NCBI GenBank assembly: GCA_027704905.1
Contig: CM051013.1
Coordinates: forward strand, 5,710,215 to 5,774,214
Direction of reading: 5' to 3'
DNA: 64,000 bases
From: Muraenolepis orangiensis
Lineage: Eukaryota; Chordata; Actinopteri; Gadiformes; Muraenolepididae
Part shown: one piece after another, positions 37,366 to 51,580 of the stretch
Layout: every line of letters starts with the position of its first letter
Numbering within the stretch: the first letter of the stretch is position 1
The notes under the pieces: generated by a model
What the model was told of the DNA's origin: nothing
The model's database searches: none
Seen by the model: the letters and a program-made list of their open reading frames with translations, nothing else
Translations under genes and position numbers: made by a program

Positions 37366-37600
37366 TATCCTATTACATTATGTTACATTAGAGTCTTGTC
37401 CAAAGTGACTTACAATAAGTGTGTTCAACACAGGTAGGCAAGAGAACTACTAAATCTCCAGAAATCATATTCCTTCCTAACAAGCCTCCAAGAGCAGCCC
37501 CAGTAGAAGGGGGGCTCAGGTAGAAGTACAATAAGTCGGCTCCCTAGATCTGACACAATAAGTACAATCAAACAGGGGCGATGAGCCATACTGAAGACAG
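37366..37600 (-). mobile_element. Fish SINE-like element
   Basis: TTACAATAAGTGTGTTCAAC, CAGGTAGGCAAGAGAACTAC and CTTCCTAACAAGCCTCC match 20775-21010. Confidence 0.65.
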
Positions 37601-39554
37601 CTATTGTCCTGTGTTCATCGGGTCGCAAGTCGCAAGTTTAACTGCGGCACACTTTTTTAATCCACACACAATTATTGTGCTATAACCATAAATACAATGT
37701 GATATACCCCAAAGATCCATCGACCAAACTGATTGAAACACACTTTGAACTCCTCGGCGGTCTTGGTGTGTGACTTTGTTTACAGGTTAAAGACGGGTTG
37801 TTGTTAGACAGATCACGTCACGGTGTGGGTGGCAACCTGCCCGGGGATCTCTTTAATAGTTAGATGAGAAATGATTGTTAAACCAGGCCCGGCATTTGCG
37901 TATCGCAGAGCATAGCAGTCGCCATGCAGCATCGTGACAGACTGGGAACATTTGATCCAGATTGCCATGGGGATACTGGGAATCTTCATAATGTTGCCCC
38001 CCATGTTGCATTCATGTTGCCCCCCCATAAAATGCCCTTAAAACTGATAACGCTCAAACAATTAGGTATATATAGCCACTGTTCAGTTTTTTTTTCTTCT
38101 TCCGACTAATGGTTAGTGTTGGGATTCGTGGAGGGAAAGCTGATCCCAGACCATCAGTTAGGGGCAACTTAATCCTGGAGCTCGGCAGGGGTCTCGCTGC
38201 AAGTCTCACTCTTGTGCGCTGGGTGGGTGACGATCACGGGCAGAACATAATGTTTGGTCAAGAAAAAAGAAAAGAAAGAAAATAAACCTTGCTAGCTGCT
38301 CAGGCCCCCTCGGCCACCCCCTGTTTCCGGCCCTGTATGATGGCTATCGGTTTAAAGCTAATGTTTTGGTTTGGTGGGTTACTCCTGTCTACCTATTAAA
38401 ATCCCTCGATTTCAACGGACAATCAAACTGTTAAGCGAGGGCACCTTCCCCTGTAATCCATGCTAAATGCGTCTTGCATTTAATGATAATTACAGTATTT
38501 ATAGAGTATGTCTATGTTGTTATTCAATTAGGCAATATCACTCCAAATAAAATCAACCCTAATTCAAACAAAGTGACTGTGAAATAACTCCTCCTGAACA
38601 CGGGCGGAGGGGGAAAGTCGAGAACACGATAATTATGCCCTTGAGGTATCGTTCCTAAAGTACAATAATCAAGGGTGTAGCATTACCGGGGGTCTGAACC
38701 CGCCCCCCCCCCGGGTCTGTACGCCGAAGGGCAGTTGTTGTCGGTGGCTGGGAATAGGTAGGATCAAACAGGGAACCTGCCTCAAGGGCAATTATCAAAG
38801 AATTACCCAAGTGTATTTAGGGAATTAGTAACGAGTGGAAATTATCGGTGGATACTTACCCTCGAAACACATTAATGTAGAGTATGATACCCGCTATTGC
38901 ACTGTGACAAAAGAGATTTCATTTTTTGTTTTAAATTTTCCTTTGAATTAAATGAACATGGGAACACTGGAGCACACTTGTTTTTGCAGTTGGCGTCCGG
39001 CTGACCTCCGCCAGGGCAGGCCTTTGTTTAAAGTTGTGTCCATGGTTACCTGTGTGTTGTTGTTGTTCTCTTGCCCCTTGTTTTTTTTTTTTTTTTTTTT
39101 TTCAATTATATCAGAATCAGAATCAGAATGGTTTTCCGTTAAGACAATTACACACGATACACGATTAAAAATTTAAAGCAAAATATAAATAAATAAAACA
39201 AAACACTGAGAGGCCACAACAGGTCTCATGACTCAAAGCATGTAACACAATGAGGGCGCCAGTGGAACGGCGGCTGACATGTTGTTGAGGCCCTAACCTC
39301 TCCTGGTGGGCCGGGCCCCTCCGGTGAGGTTGTCCTTCCACGTGCAGTGACTCTAATGCATGTGGATAGGGCCTTGAGTGGTCCTGAGTCCACATAAACC
39401 CTGCGGATTAGGACCTAAACCCTTCAGCCTAGCCGTGTAATATTGATGAAATGCCAGGCGGCATCGCTGCCATTCCCGGCCAGAGGACCAGAGAACGGAG
39501 CCACAGATGTGCTAACAAGACTGCTTGTCCCCCGGCCTACCTCCATGACTCAGA

Positions 39555-39620
39555 AGAGAGAGAGAAAGAGAGAAAGACAGACAGAGAGAGAGACGACAGA
39601 CAGACAGACAGACAGACAGC

Positions 39621-39654
<34 letters not shown>

Positions 39655-39825
39655 GGGGGAGAGACAGAGAGCGAGAGAGAGAGATAGAGAGAGAGAGCGC
39701 AAGAGAGAGAAAGACAAACAGAGAGAGAGCACGGAAGAGAGAGGGAGAAAAATACAGACAGAGGCAGAAAGAGAGAGAGAGAGAAAGATAGACAAAGACA
39801 GAGAAAGAGAGAGAAAGAGAGAGAC
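39555..39825. repeat. GA/GACA-rich tract
   Basis: About 270 bp of GAGA, GACAGACA and AGAAAG units. Confidence 0.9.
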
Positions 39826-41997
39826 CATCACAAGCTAGTCACTCATGCTTGCTCCAATGAGGAGAAAGATCAATTCAGCAGCACCACAGCTTGTTCCATC
39901 GGAGTGTTAATCGAATTAGATGTTGCTATAAAGTCACAGGTTATATTTAAGGTGACCTCGAAGAAGCATAAGGTTACATCTCTTACACTCGCATACGCAC
40001 CCGTATGACGACGCAACTCGTGCAGACATCCCGCTAGTAAACATTGAATTGCAAGCGCTTGGCCCACTGCAACGCTTGCCAAAAAACTTGTACTTGTAAA
40101 AACTTGGTGACTATAAATAGACCAAATTTATGCTAAAGTCACCTGTCTCGCTCGCGCTGAGCAGGACACGCCGCTTGGAGATCCCCCTGTCAAGTTTGCA
40201 AATTTGTGACCTAAATAAAGATGCTTGTAAATGTAAAAATCAGGCTACTGGACAGTAATTTATGTTTAGCAAACATAGCAATCCGGGGTTTTTTATGAGA
40301 ACGCTTGGCAGGACAAACGGTCTCATTCATGAGATTGCTGCGGGATATATATGAGACAGTTCACGGCCCCATGTTTCACGTTTTATGAAGCTCATTAAAA
40401 CAAAGGGAACACTCGTGATGTACCGTCCGTTGGAATCCCTGGCGTGGCTTTGTCACTCCATTGTGTTTTGTGTGTTTATATTTAATGCAATCGGGTTGCC
40501 GCCCGGGTTCATTAAAGTTGGAATCACCAAAAATAAGTTTGAAGTACAATTTGTGCAGACTTTCATTAGCATTCCCACGTCTTCAGACTTGCGTTCTTCA
40601 CATTTTGTATACTTACAAAATGTGTATCTTAATGCAGTTTCATAATTGCGGTCGTCTGAGGGTATTACAATGTGTAGCCGAGAGTAATTGGTAATTATCT
40701 GGTTCCTGTCTGCAGGCGGCCGTGATTCATTTAGTCAAGACATTAATAATAATAATAAACTGAAAATAATGTGTCTTCATTCATCGACAATAGTTGATTT
40801 GTGGGGAGCTTGCTCTCAAAATAACATGATATAAATCAAATAGAAATGTCTATACACAGCTAAAAACTGTATTAAACTAACTGTACATTGCATGGAGAAC
40901 ACAAATGAGAGACAAGTGGGCAAAACGCCAGATCTTAAAGTCAACACACAGGGTGTCGACCGTGTCCTCAGATATGGTCCTGGCTGGCATTTGATCAGCT
41001 TTATACTTGTAAAGTAGCAGCTGTTAGCTGTGTCTATACAGAGCGTACTTGTACCTCCTCCTCCTCCTCCTCCTCCGATGGTTAGTGTGGAGACATTGTG
41101 TGCCTCAGTGACTGAGGCCCCAGCAGGCGCCTCCACATCGGCCGAAAGTTGTGGCGTTTGTGACGGCTTCTGAAGAAACAGGTTTTTTGTTCTGTTGTTG
41201 TGACACTCGAAAACGATTTTGTGCCACTTTTTGACACTTGCCACTGAGGAGTCAACTGCCGTGTAGACGATGCTAATAGAGCTGTAGTGTGAGTGGCTTT
41301 TTGAGCGGCGTGGTTGGAAAATGAATGGAGTGAAATGGGAAGGCCTGTGCTGAATTACAAGCGTTGCGGTGATCGAGAAGGAAAACGGTCACGAATGTCA
41401 ATAGAGTATTTTAAAACTAAATACAGCGGAATCTGCATTATTTGTAGCCTAGTGAATCATATTTTATTACTTAAGATAAAAAAAGTCTATAGGAGATAGA
41501 TGACAGATGACGTGGCTGTGAGAAGAGCATGGTGGGGTGATGTTGACCTCCGTGATTATAATGGAGGGTTTATAACGGATCCAGAGTTATTGTCTAAATA
41601 TCTGAAGCGCAGCCCGTGCCCATAATCTGAGGCAAGATTACTTTCACAAGATTACTGCCTATCTTAATGTTGATTATTACCAAGAGGGAAGATTGGGAGG
41701 GTTGCTCATATTTTGCCCTTCTCTCATCTCTCTGCAGATGACAGTCGCCAAATAACACTAAAACCTCTTTTGTAAATTTGACTATTGGACTAGGCCTACA
41801 AAGTGGAGAACTCCTAAATTTAACTTTCCAACTGAGTCACGCAGATATGTCACCGTTTCTGGTTTCATAGAATTGCCATGCGATCCGATCTGACCCCTCG
41901 ATGTGCGGCCCCTTTACATGTTGCCAAGCACTGTGCGTGCTCTGGACACACGTCAGGTTACGCAAACAAGTGCCGTCCTCTAGCTTGCAACACGCAC

Positions 41998-42243
41998 AGC
42001 CGGGGCGATAGCTCAGTCACTAGGGACTTGGCTTGGGAACCGGAACTTGGTTGCCGGTTCATGTCCCCCGAAACACCTGACCACTGCCCCTACCGACACT
42101 GCTCCCCGGGCGCTGTATATACAATAGCTGCCCCACTGTTCCTAATACTAGGATGGGTTAAATGCAGAGAAACACATTTCACTGTGTGTGTGTGTGTGTG
42201 TGCGTGCGTGTGTGTGTGTGTAACCAATAAAGAGGATTTAGAT
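41998..42243 (+). mobile_element. tRNA-derived SINE, full-length
   Basis: A-box-like GATAGCTCAGTCACTAGGG, B-box-like GGTTCATGTCCCCC, tail CCTAATACTAGGATGGGTTA, a GT run, then ACCAATAAAGAGGATT. Confidence 0.8.
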
Positions 42244-43859
42244 TTAGCCTCCGCCCTCGGATGAGTGTAGACCCCAACATGATGGGTTGTATCCGATGTT
42301 GCGTCTAACGCTGTCTGCCATGGCAGCGGCACGCTGTGTTTATCCCAGTCGGACAAAGTGCCAAGCCGGCTCTAGATATATCTTTTACAATCCTGTCGGA
42401 ATGTGTTGTGGCCAGGGCGGATAGGTGTATCATATACTTGTGGCTGTTAATTGCAAAGGTTCAATATGGGGCCTGATGTTGGCCCAGAATGATTAGAAGT
42501 CAGGAGGTGGGAATCATTCAAGCCAGAAGAAATATGACCCAGGAAGATGAGGACAGCAGCAGTCCTAAGAAGTGACCAGGCGTGTGGATGTATTACATTG
42601 CAGACATTTTTGTTGTATCTGTACACAGTGTGATCCCAACCAAGACAAATGTTCTGGCATTGATTGTATTATTGAGACGCAGGAGAAAATGACAGCTTCT
42701 AGTGTGACTTGATTCAACACACACGTCTTGATTCAACACACACCTTCCTGTCACTGTGGACTTACTTGACACGTACCAACATTCTCATTCCTAGGGTATC
42801 CACAAGGGGGCAGTCATGCCCCTTTGTTTTTCAAAGGATTACTGGTGGAATAAAAATGAAATTTAGTGTCCTGATAATGCAAAAAAAAAAGGTATTTTAT
42901 TTTCAGCTTGCATCATATTGATTGCGGTGTAGATCCTGTTTGAAAAGCGGTTATGATGCAGTTATAAGGGAATATATGGCTTTGCTTGTATCGTATTGCT
43001 TTGAGTATAGCTTGCATCAGGGGATATTTATGGCTGTGTTGATGTCAGTGGTTAGTTGCTGGCTTTAACTACAAAACAACCCTTTAAGAGGCCTGTTCAT
43101 TTTGCAAGCCATCACAAAGGCACTATGCAAGACTACCAATATGAATTAAATGAAATATGCCCCGAGCAAGCCTGTCATCCCTGGGTTGTCAAGACTGGGT
43201 GAGCGGTTGCACAAAGAAATCACTGCTCTCCGTGGGATGGGAGACCCTAAGTCATTTCACTGTCGCTTAACCACGGTCCTCTAGCTCCTTGACTATTTGC
43301 ATGAGCTCCTCCTTAACCCACCTGTAATCCAAGAGTGACATGATGAAGTGTTTACAAGACAAACATCTCTCTAGTGGTGATGTGGAATGTTTTCTTAGAA
43401 AAGCCATATGTACATTTCAAACGACACTACAAGCGAGCGAGCCAACGTGAAGGCAGGCCAGAGGATTAATATGCATACATCATCTTGTAATGTAAAGCAA
43501 TGGGGCCATAATATACCACATTATAATGTGGTTGACAAGACCTCAAGCACTATAATGGACCAGCAAACCGAAGGCACGGGTTGTAAAAGCTTGGCTGCAT
43601 CTAGTTTATTTACAGTCAGTACCGAGCACGTCTAGATTGCATACATTTCATACAGGAGTCCCAGGGGAACACGGCAGAACCGGTGTAACACCGTCTCAAA
43701 CAGCTAGAGTACCTGGTTCTATACGTGCTACATCTACACTATACTGTAGTACGACATCTGCTTTGTTGGTCATACTTTTTGGTGACGAAAGAAAGTGTAA
43801 ACGTGACCATGCAGTGACGTGTGTCTGGGGTACAAAATGTACTTCTGGTGACCAGTAGT

Positions 43860-43955
43860 TCAGTTCCCCTGCCTATGTTGAATGCACTATTGTCTTAAGT
43901 TGCTTTGGACAAAAAACGTCTGCTTAATGACTGTAATGTAAATGTCATGTAATGT
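43860..43955 (+). mobile_element. Fish SINE-like 3' fragment
   Basis: GTTGAATGCACTATTGTC then AAGTTGCTTTGGACAAAAAA and CGTCTGCTTAATGACTG. Confidence 0.65.
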
Positions 43956-44889
43956 TTTGGGTGATTTAGTACACACATGTGGAGTGTGTGTGTGGTTGGT
44001 GGCTGGTTTAAGCAGCCTCACCTAGCCTGAATCAGACTGATTGGCTGATGAGACTGCACTATGGGTCATTGTTAATCAAGGCCCACAAGTTAAAACAGCC
44101 ACCAACCACACACACACACACACTCGAGGAGAAGAGCTCCAGCATGTAGCATCTGCTTTGTTCACAACTAGTCAAACTCTTGCAATAAACCGGATTCCTC
44201 ATCACCCTGTGTCCTTGACTTCCGGAGGAGCCCGCAAGTAGCCATGTTAATGGCTGGTGGCAGCGTCGTCTGCTACAATATAAATCACAGCCTCACGCGT
44301 GTGTAACATACGAGGACCATAATGTCACCTGGTTTTCGCAGTGCGGTCCTCTCTAACTGACTGAGGAGTCAGTTGGAAGGAGAGATGTGGCGAGATAGTA
44401 GTGCACAGCTAAGAGAACTTTGCTGCTAGTTACCCATTCAGAAATGCAATGTCTTGAAACAGTTGTCCAAGGACAATCTTTGTGTGCTTGGGCTGAATGC
44501 CTTTAAAAAAAGAATATATATACATATATATATATACTTTTCGTCATTCTCCTGTATTTGCTGTATCTTCGTTTCTTTGTTTCTTGTCAATGTGTTTTCT
44601 TAAGGCACATACTAATGTTTGTTCAATTCATGAGATTGTCAAGATTGCCAGAAACTAATAATATCATTATATATATATACATACATATATAATATGCATT
44701 ATAAAAGGACGAGGCAGGAGTACCTTCAACCGTGCAACAACCACCCCCCCACCACCACCACTGCGTTGCTGCGTTGCTTTAGTAAAGAGGGCACATTGAG
44801 TGCCTGCAAAGGGTCACAATAAAAGCCACGTGGCAAGGTGATTGCAAATAGATTTTTTTCCAATCGGTTCCTTTTTGCCGACTCTCCGG

Positions 44890-45410
44890 AGCTCTATATC
44901 CACAACCCCTCACTCATCCCTCACCCCTAACCCCTCCCCGAATCACCCCTCATCCCTCCCCCCTCCCCCCTCACCCCCTCATCCCTCCACCTCCCCCCAC
45001 AACCCCTCACCCCTCACCCCTCACTCCCTCATCTCTCCCCCCTCACCTCTCATCCCCCCTCATCCCCCCTCACTCCCTCACCCCTCCCCCCCTCACCCCT
45101 CATCCCTCCCCCCTCACCCCCTCATCCCTCCACCTCCCCCCACACCCCCTCATCCCTCACCTCTCCCGCCTCCCCGAATCACCCCTCATCCCTCCCCGAA
45201 TCACCCCTCATCCTCCCCCTCACCCCAACCCCTCATACCTTCACCTTACCCCTCACCCCCCTCACCCCCCTCACTCCCTTATCCTTCCCCCCCTCACCAC
45301 TCACCCCTTATCCCTCCACCTCCACCCCTCATCCCTCCACTTCCACCCCTCATCCCTCCACCTCCCCCCACACCCCCTCATCCCTCTCCCCATCACTCCT
45401 CACCCCCGCT
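44890..45410. repeat. C-rich minisatellite (CCCCTCATCCCTC-type)
   Basis: About 500 bp of diverged CCCCTCATCCCTCC and CCCCTCACCCC units, with almost no G on this strand. Confidence 0.9.
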
Positions 45411-45974
45411 ACTCTCTCTCTCTCTTGGTCTCCCCTGCTGAGTTTGCCCCTCTCTCTTTACCATAGAAATGACCTCACTTTATCAGAACGCCTTCAGATC
45501 AGATCAGGGATTTGTAAGATCGCACAAAACCCCCCGGTGTGTCTGATGGCCCCGGGGTCACACCCACTGGCCCTCGCTAACACTTTCTAATCAAGAAGTC
45601 ACCCTTTATCATCTCCCAAGTGACAGTTTTAAGCAATCGTAAATTGTGAGCGCTGAGGCTCCTCGTCCATCACCCTTCCCCCCCCCCCTATATATCTCTC
45701 CCCCCCCCCCAACCCCCCCCTCCCGGAGACGGTAGATCTTCTTTACGGCCCCTGCCTCTGTGGGGCCACATTGCGAAATGATGGCAACAAATAACTGCGA
45801 TAACAATGGGGCCCTTCGCTCCGCGGTAATGATGAGAGGCCCCTCGTAAAAAAAACACCCTTTCAAGCCTTCATTGAATTAAATAACCGGGAGAATTTAC
45901 CTGGTCGCTCCCGGGGAGAGGCGCTGCCTGGAAGACGGGAGAAAGAGACGTTATTGTACTTTTAAGCACCGTCT

Positions 45975-46740
45975 CCGTCAATGCTTTTTGGTTTGTTGTT
46001 GGAACCTTTTCCCTTTCTAACCCTAACCCTAACCCAAACTGAGGTGGCTCATTGGCAGGCTGGTTTGTACCTGCATTGTGTTCACCGTCCCCAGAGCTCC
46101 CATTATGCTACTAATAGAGTCTATAGCAGGACCCCGAGCCTTGTTCCCCAGTCATTACAAACCCCTCCCCCTCATCCCCCCTCACCCCTCACCTCTCCCC
46201 CCTCACACCCCTCATCTCTCCCCCCTCACCCCTCATCTCTCCCCCCTCACCTCTCCCCCCTCACCCCTCATCTCTCATCCCTCCACCTCCCCCCTCACCT
46301 CTCCCCCCTCACCCCTCCCCCCTCACCCCTCACCTCTCCCCCCCTCACCTCTCCCCCTCTCACCCCTCATCTCTCCCCCCCTCACCTCTCCCCCCCTCAC
46401 CCCTCACCTCTCCCCCCCTCACCTCTCCCCCTCTCACCCCTCATCTCTCCCCCCCTCACCTCTCCCCCTCTCACCCCTCACCTCTCCCCCCCTCACCTCT
46501 CCCCCCCTCACCTCTCCCCCTCTCACCCCTCACCTCTCCCCCCCTCACCTCTCCCCCATTAAGTTTTGTTTTCTGTTGAAACCTTTCTCTTGTCTAACCC
46601 TAACCCAAACTGAGATGGCTCATTGCTCACTGAGGCTGGTTTGTATCAGCTTTACGTACACCGTCCCCAGAGCTCCCATTATGCTCCTAATAGAGTCTAT
46701 AGCAGGACCCCGAGCCTTGTTCCCCAGTCATTACAAATCA
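45975..46740. repeat. C-rich minisatellite flanked by a duplicated segment of about 180 bp
   Basis: Flanks at 45975-46165 and 46560-46740 share CAGAGCTCCCATTATGCT and AGCAGGACCCCGAGCCTTGT. Between them (46166-46558) are units of CACCTCTCCCCCCCTCAC type. The flanks also start with CTAACCCTAACCC. Confidence 0.85.
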
Positions 46741-49221
46741 TTTCCAATTACGACCCTTATTGCCAGTGCACCCCGTGTTTACTTTCGCTCCGTGGCTGCA
46801 TGCGACTTGATGAGAAAACGAAAAAACAAAAGTCCAATCATTGCCTCCTCAGCGTTTGCCATTTTGACATGAACTGTTTTGCGTGACGGTACATTTAGTT
46901 CGATTGAACACACGTCGACTTGCGTTTTGAGAGAGAGCGGCGCGGCTTTACAGGTTGAAAATGACTCAAAAATAACCGTTAAGATAACTGTCGAGAATCT
47001 GCGGTGTGGTCGTCGACTGTTTTTTGTGCCAAAATAACTTTTTACGTTTAAATATAGAATCGCCCTGTTTGTGTCAATACTGAAAAAAAAACGGAAAAAC
47101 CTCCAGACAAAACAAGCCAGATAGAACCCGGCACTTCCTATGCACGCATAGAGAACAACAACTACCATTAGAGTCGGATGTGTGAATCTATTGATTCCGG
47201 GAGACGCGGGGCCATGCGTCATGTGGTGACCTCATTACATTATACCGGGTTTACTCGCAACGGAGGCTTACAATTTCTTTGCAATAAATTGCGGAACGGC
47301 CAGTTCCAGGTTGCGCTTATGAATTTCAATGGGCACCGCGGTGTGTGCGCGTGGCAGACGACCTGGCAGACGACGAGGGGGGTTGTACTTGCAAATAAGC
47401 TTTCACTTGTAAACATTGAACAAGCGATCTCATGGGCGAGCTGTGCTGTTCATTGTGTGTGGCGTTAATATTCACCTCACATTCAAACATGTTCATTTCC
47501 CATGAGTGGAATTTCGGTAAACCTCACCCCGTCAGGTGAGGAGAGAAGAGGAAGCGAAAGCAGCCTACCGATTCCTGCGTTATGCACACCAAAAAAACTA
47601 AGAATTATTCATGTGTAAACCGATGCATTATGTATTATGGAACATAACAAACAATAGACATAAACCCAACCCTTAGTTTGATTCCTCCTGCACCCCCCCC
47701 CCCCACCACCCGCTGCATTCATATTCCGTTTGGAAAGCCCTGCCCCGGCACACGGGCTCTCTATTTGACTCGCTCTGATATTGATTTGTAGGCTTTGATG
47801 GTCCTCTCAGCCTCACTTGTAAGTCACTTTGGATAAAAATAAAAAATAAACGCAAACGGCAAAGTGAATAAATGCAAATGCGAACGGAGGAACGGTCTCC
47901 CTTCCCCCCCCCCCCCCCCCCCCTCCAAGTGATTTCCCGTTTAGTGTTGAACGGGTCATTCATGTCGTTGTGTAAGAGTCCACACCACAGGAAACAACAC
48001 ATGGTGTTCGACAAAGTCTCGACGACGAAAGAAACGGGCCGTGAGTGAAATCAAGAAGGGGTATACAGAGCAAGAGGGGGGGGGGGGGGGGGTGCTTTGA
48101 ATACGAGGAAATCCTAAGGGCATTTGCCGGTGACTCAGGAAATGGGATTCATAACAGGGGGTCAGAGGGGAGCCCACTTCCGTCCCCCGCTTAATGGATG
48201 GCATTTTGTCTCTGCCACGGCGGTTAGCTTCAAGTGGAGGTTAAATGGTGGGTGATTGCTCTCCACTGACTGGCAGAGCGAACGCTGGGTCTATGGCTGA
48301 GGGTCAAGCGAGACTGTTCTTCAGAATGGAGCCGGACACGCACGGTATGTCCCCCCCCCCCCCCCCCCGAGCCAATAGGACCCACCGCACAGCACAGGGA
48401 GGGTTTTCTCTCCGTTCTGTCGCTTCTCCGACCAACTATTGACCCCCTTTTCTTAACGCAACTTAACTTTAACGAACCACAAAGTTACTTGACTTGTTCT
48501 GTTTCTGTCTGCCTTTCACGGCCTTCTGACCGATGTTATTCACCTAGCTACTATGGTGTTTGTATTGCAGTTGATTGATGTCGGTTATTATCTGAACGTA
48601 AATGCTTGTAATTGCGTTTTGCGTGATATTTTAAGGTTAATGTTTCGGCCCCTGATTTTATGTACTCATTAATGGGTCCCCGAAGAGGTCTCGACAATTG
48701 CCAGGAGCCTGGCGAATGGGCCCACCGCAAAACACTCTGGAGAAGTAATGCATAGGCGATCAATAGCAATGATCCTGTATAATTATCTAACGCCTCTTAA
48801 TGCTCCGTCTCATAAAAAAGCGTCTCCCTCAGCAAACTCTCATAATTCAAAGCTTAACCCACGTAGACTTGTACTGCACTACTCTTAAAGTAAGTCTTTT
48901 TGGTTTGTGTTAATATGGCGATATCAGTTCAATTTTCTCTCTAAAATAAGGACTGGAAGTTCGGAGTGGGGCGGGGGTTAGCGTTCCCGTTACCGATAAT
49001 ATGGATTGATTTGGAGCACACCTTTGGGGGGTGTGTGTGCCCTGAGTACTCCCCCCCCACCATCGCAAATCAAATCCCAGAGGGTCGATACTCGTCCCTG
49101 CTCTGATCACGCCTGGCTTTATTCCCGCCCTGGGATCCATACGTGTTGGGGAAATGGGTCTTACCGGGGGAGAAAGGACCTTGTTTCTCTTCTCGGGCTA
49201 TGAATAGGATGCAATAGAACA

Positions 49222-49222
<1 letters not shown>
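46741..49222. other. Gene-free DNA with poly-C/poly-G runs
   Basis: Poly-C or poly-G at about 47693-47704, 47905-47922, 48077-48092 and 48353-48368. AT-rich single-copy DNA elsewhere. No exon supported. Confidence 0.5.
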
Positions 49223-49278
<56 letters not shown>

Positions 49279-49685
49279 CAAATCTACTAACAAACTATCG
49301 TTTCAGGACCACAGAGAGCGGACAGTGCACCACACACTTTGCCTTCTAAAAAAAACAGATTTGCATAAATCGATTTTAGAATTATCATAAAATTGATTCA
49401 TTTGATACTTTTGCAACCAACTAAGAGTAAGAGTTCTTGAGGTGGTGTGGACAGCACAGGGCCTCACTTTTCCATCCCCACCTGGAAACTTCTCCATATT
49501 TCCTAGTTTTTCAACATCTTCCAGCTGCAGGTCTTCCATAATATGCTCAAACAGTATGGTCCATGAGTATTCAATCAAATACATTTGTTTTAATATTTTA
49601 CAGTGGTATGCATTGGTGTTGAGCTGTGAGAAATAGCTTTTTTTCGCTGTGAGAAATATGCATATTAACAGTTGCATGCATGTTA

Positions 49686-49851
<166 letters not shown>

Positions 49852-50349
49852 ATTGTGTGTGTGTGTGGCTTAAAAGCCTCCAAAATTGTTTTTTGGAACA
49901 TTTCTATTTTGCAGAAAGGATGCTTATTTTCGCTTTAAAAAATTCATTATTTTTTTACCAATGGGAAATGCAGCGGTTTGTGCTTCTCTTTGTCAATGTG
50001 TCGTTTGTAACCTGGATACTGTATGCTAAATATCTGCCACGTGGTCCTAGCTATTATGATGGCCATATTCATATTGTACACACATCTGTGTGTGTGTGAT
50101 GATGAAAAAGGTATTGTGTTAACAGAATATTATTCACGTTAGGGCACCAATAACACTTTCCCATATGTGACTTATAACAATGCGTGAGTTCACCGCCTTG
50201 GATTTTAATATTCTTTCATCAGGATGAATAAGTGATGTACTTTTTGAATAATTCATTCATTAAAAATGTAATATCATAGACGGCACACCGCAACGCTTGA
50301 TTACAAGGGTTCGGAAGCAACCATCGCTCCAGGAAATATTTAACTGCAG

Positions 50350-50530
50350 GATTGCTTAGTCTGTTAGGACATGGCTTAGGAACCGAAAGGTTCCCTCACC
50401 TGGGAATATATCACCTGTATATACAATAGCTGCCCACTGCTCCTAATACTAGGATGGGTTAAATGCAGAGAAACACATGTCACTGTGTGTGTGTGTGTGT
50501 GTGTGTGACCAATAAAGAGGATTCAATCCT
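50350..50530 (+). mobile_element. tRNA-derived SINE, diverged head
   Basis: TTAGTCTGTTAGGACATGGC, then CCTAATACTAGGATGGGTTA, a GT run and ACCAATAAAGAGGATTCAA. Confidence 0.75.
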
Positions 50531-51069
50531 CCAGATTAAGATTGAGATGTTGAACACTTTGTTTACTGTTTTTCGTGTGTTGAATTTGAATTTGTGCGGT
50601 GCACCTTTTTGGTTTACCGTTTGCACAAAATGTGATCACCGTTGCCTCACTGTCTGGAATGGCATCCATTTTAAGCAGACCTGGGAATTATTTATGTCAA
50701 GCAATTCATTCTGTCAGCATGACACAAGACACATTCTCCAGAAAACTGGGTTACGACTGACTCTGTAACCCTCCAGAGGGTTTAGAGAGGGCAGGCGAGG
50801 GGAAGTGGAAATGTGGGACGCTATCTGGAGACGAATCTGTTTGTTATGGTGTTGTCATTTAAACATGTCATGGCTACAGAAGCTTGTCGGGAATTAAGTT
50901 ATTATTGATGGTTTGCCTGTTTTCCTGGTAATTTGCGCAATGCGTATCATGTGAACACGAGGCAAGTGTCTCGTAGTAACGAGACGCACCACTTGCTAAT
51001 CCAAAGAAACCCCACCATGTATACTTGACTTGGATATGGATTCTACATAAACTACTAAATCTCATTCTG

Positions 51070-51326
51070 GAGGATTGAATCCTCTTTATTGGTCACACAC
51101 AGTGAAATTGTGTTTAGATTAGAATTACATACAAATGTATTTAACCCCTCCTAGTATTAGGAGCAGTGGGCAGCTAATTCATATACAGCGCCCCGGGGAG
51201 CAGTGTAGGGGTCTGGTGCCTTGCTCAAGGGCACCTTGACCGTGCCCAGGTGTTTCAGGGACTTCAACCGACAACCGTCCGGTTCCCAAGCCAAGGACTA
51301 ACAGACTGAGTGCTATCCTGCCGCTA
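51070..51326 (-). mobile_element. tRNA-derived SINE, full-length, reverse
   Basis: TTGAATCCTCTTTATTGGTC, CCTAGTATTAGGAGCAGTGG, GTGCCTTGCTCAAGGGCACC, then CGGTTCCCAAGCCAAGGACT. Confidence 0.8.
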
Positions 51327-51506
51327 TGTAATACGTAATATGTTAGTTAATATGCTAATATATTATACCTATACTTGCCGATACTCAATTTTATCCATGA
51401 ACATAAGTATTTTGAATGTTATAGCTAAATCTAATATCATCCAAGTAATTTAACCTCATTTTAGTTTGGACTGAGGATACTCCAACATTTCGCTGCATCA
51501 TATAAG

Positions 51507-51580
51507 ATTCGATTCGATTAGATTCAAATGTATTGTCATTGTTCAGCACAAGTACAGTACGGCGAAAAGAATTCCGAGAA
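51507..51580. mobile_element. Dispersed element A, short fragment
   Basis: GATTAGATTCAAATGTATTG then CAGCACAAGTACAGTACGGC. Confidence 0.65.

Larger units (their letters stand above)
37251..44840. other. Gene-free DNA upstream of igfn1
   Basis: SINE-like 37366-37600, poly-T 39080-39103, a GA/GACA tract 39555-39825, (CTC) short run 41056-41076, SINE 41998-42243 and a SINE 3' piece 43860-43955. Between them is AT-rich single-copy DNA with no exon I can support. Confidence 0.5.

Noticed and set aside
44842..45441. 199-codon Pro/Ser-rich open frame
   Set aside because: Translation of a C-rich minisatellite without stops; no splice or domain evidence.
46078..46872. 264-codon Pro-rich open frame
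   Set aside because: Crosses the C-rich minisatellite and its duplicated flank; artefact of base composition.
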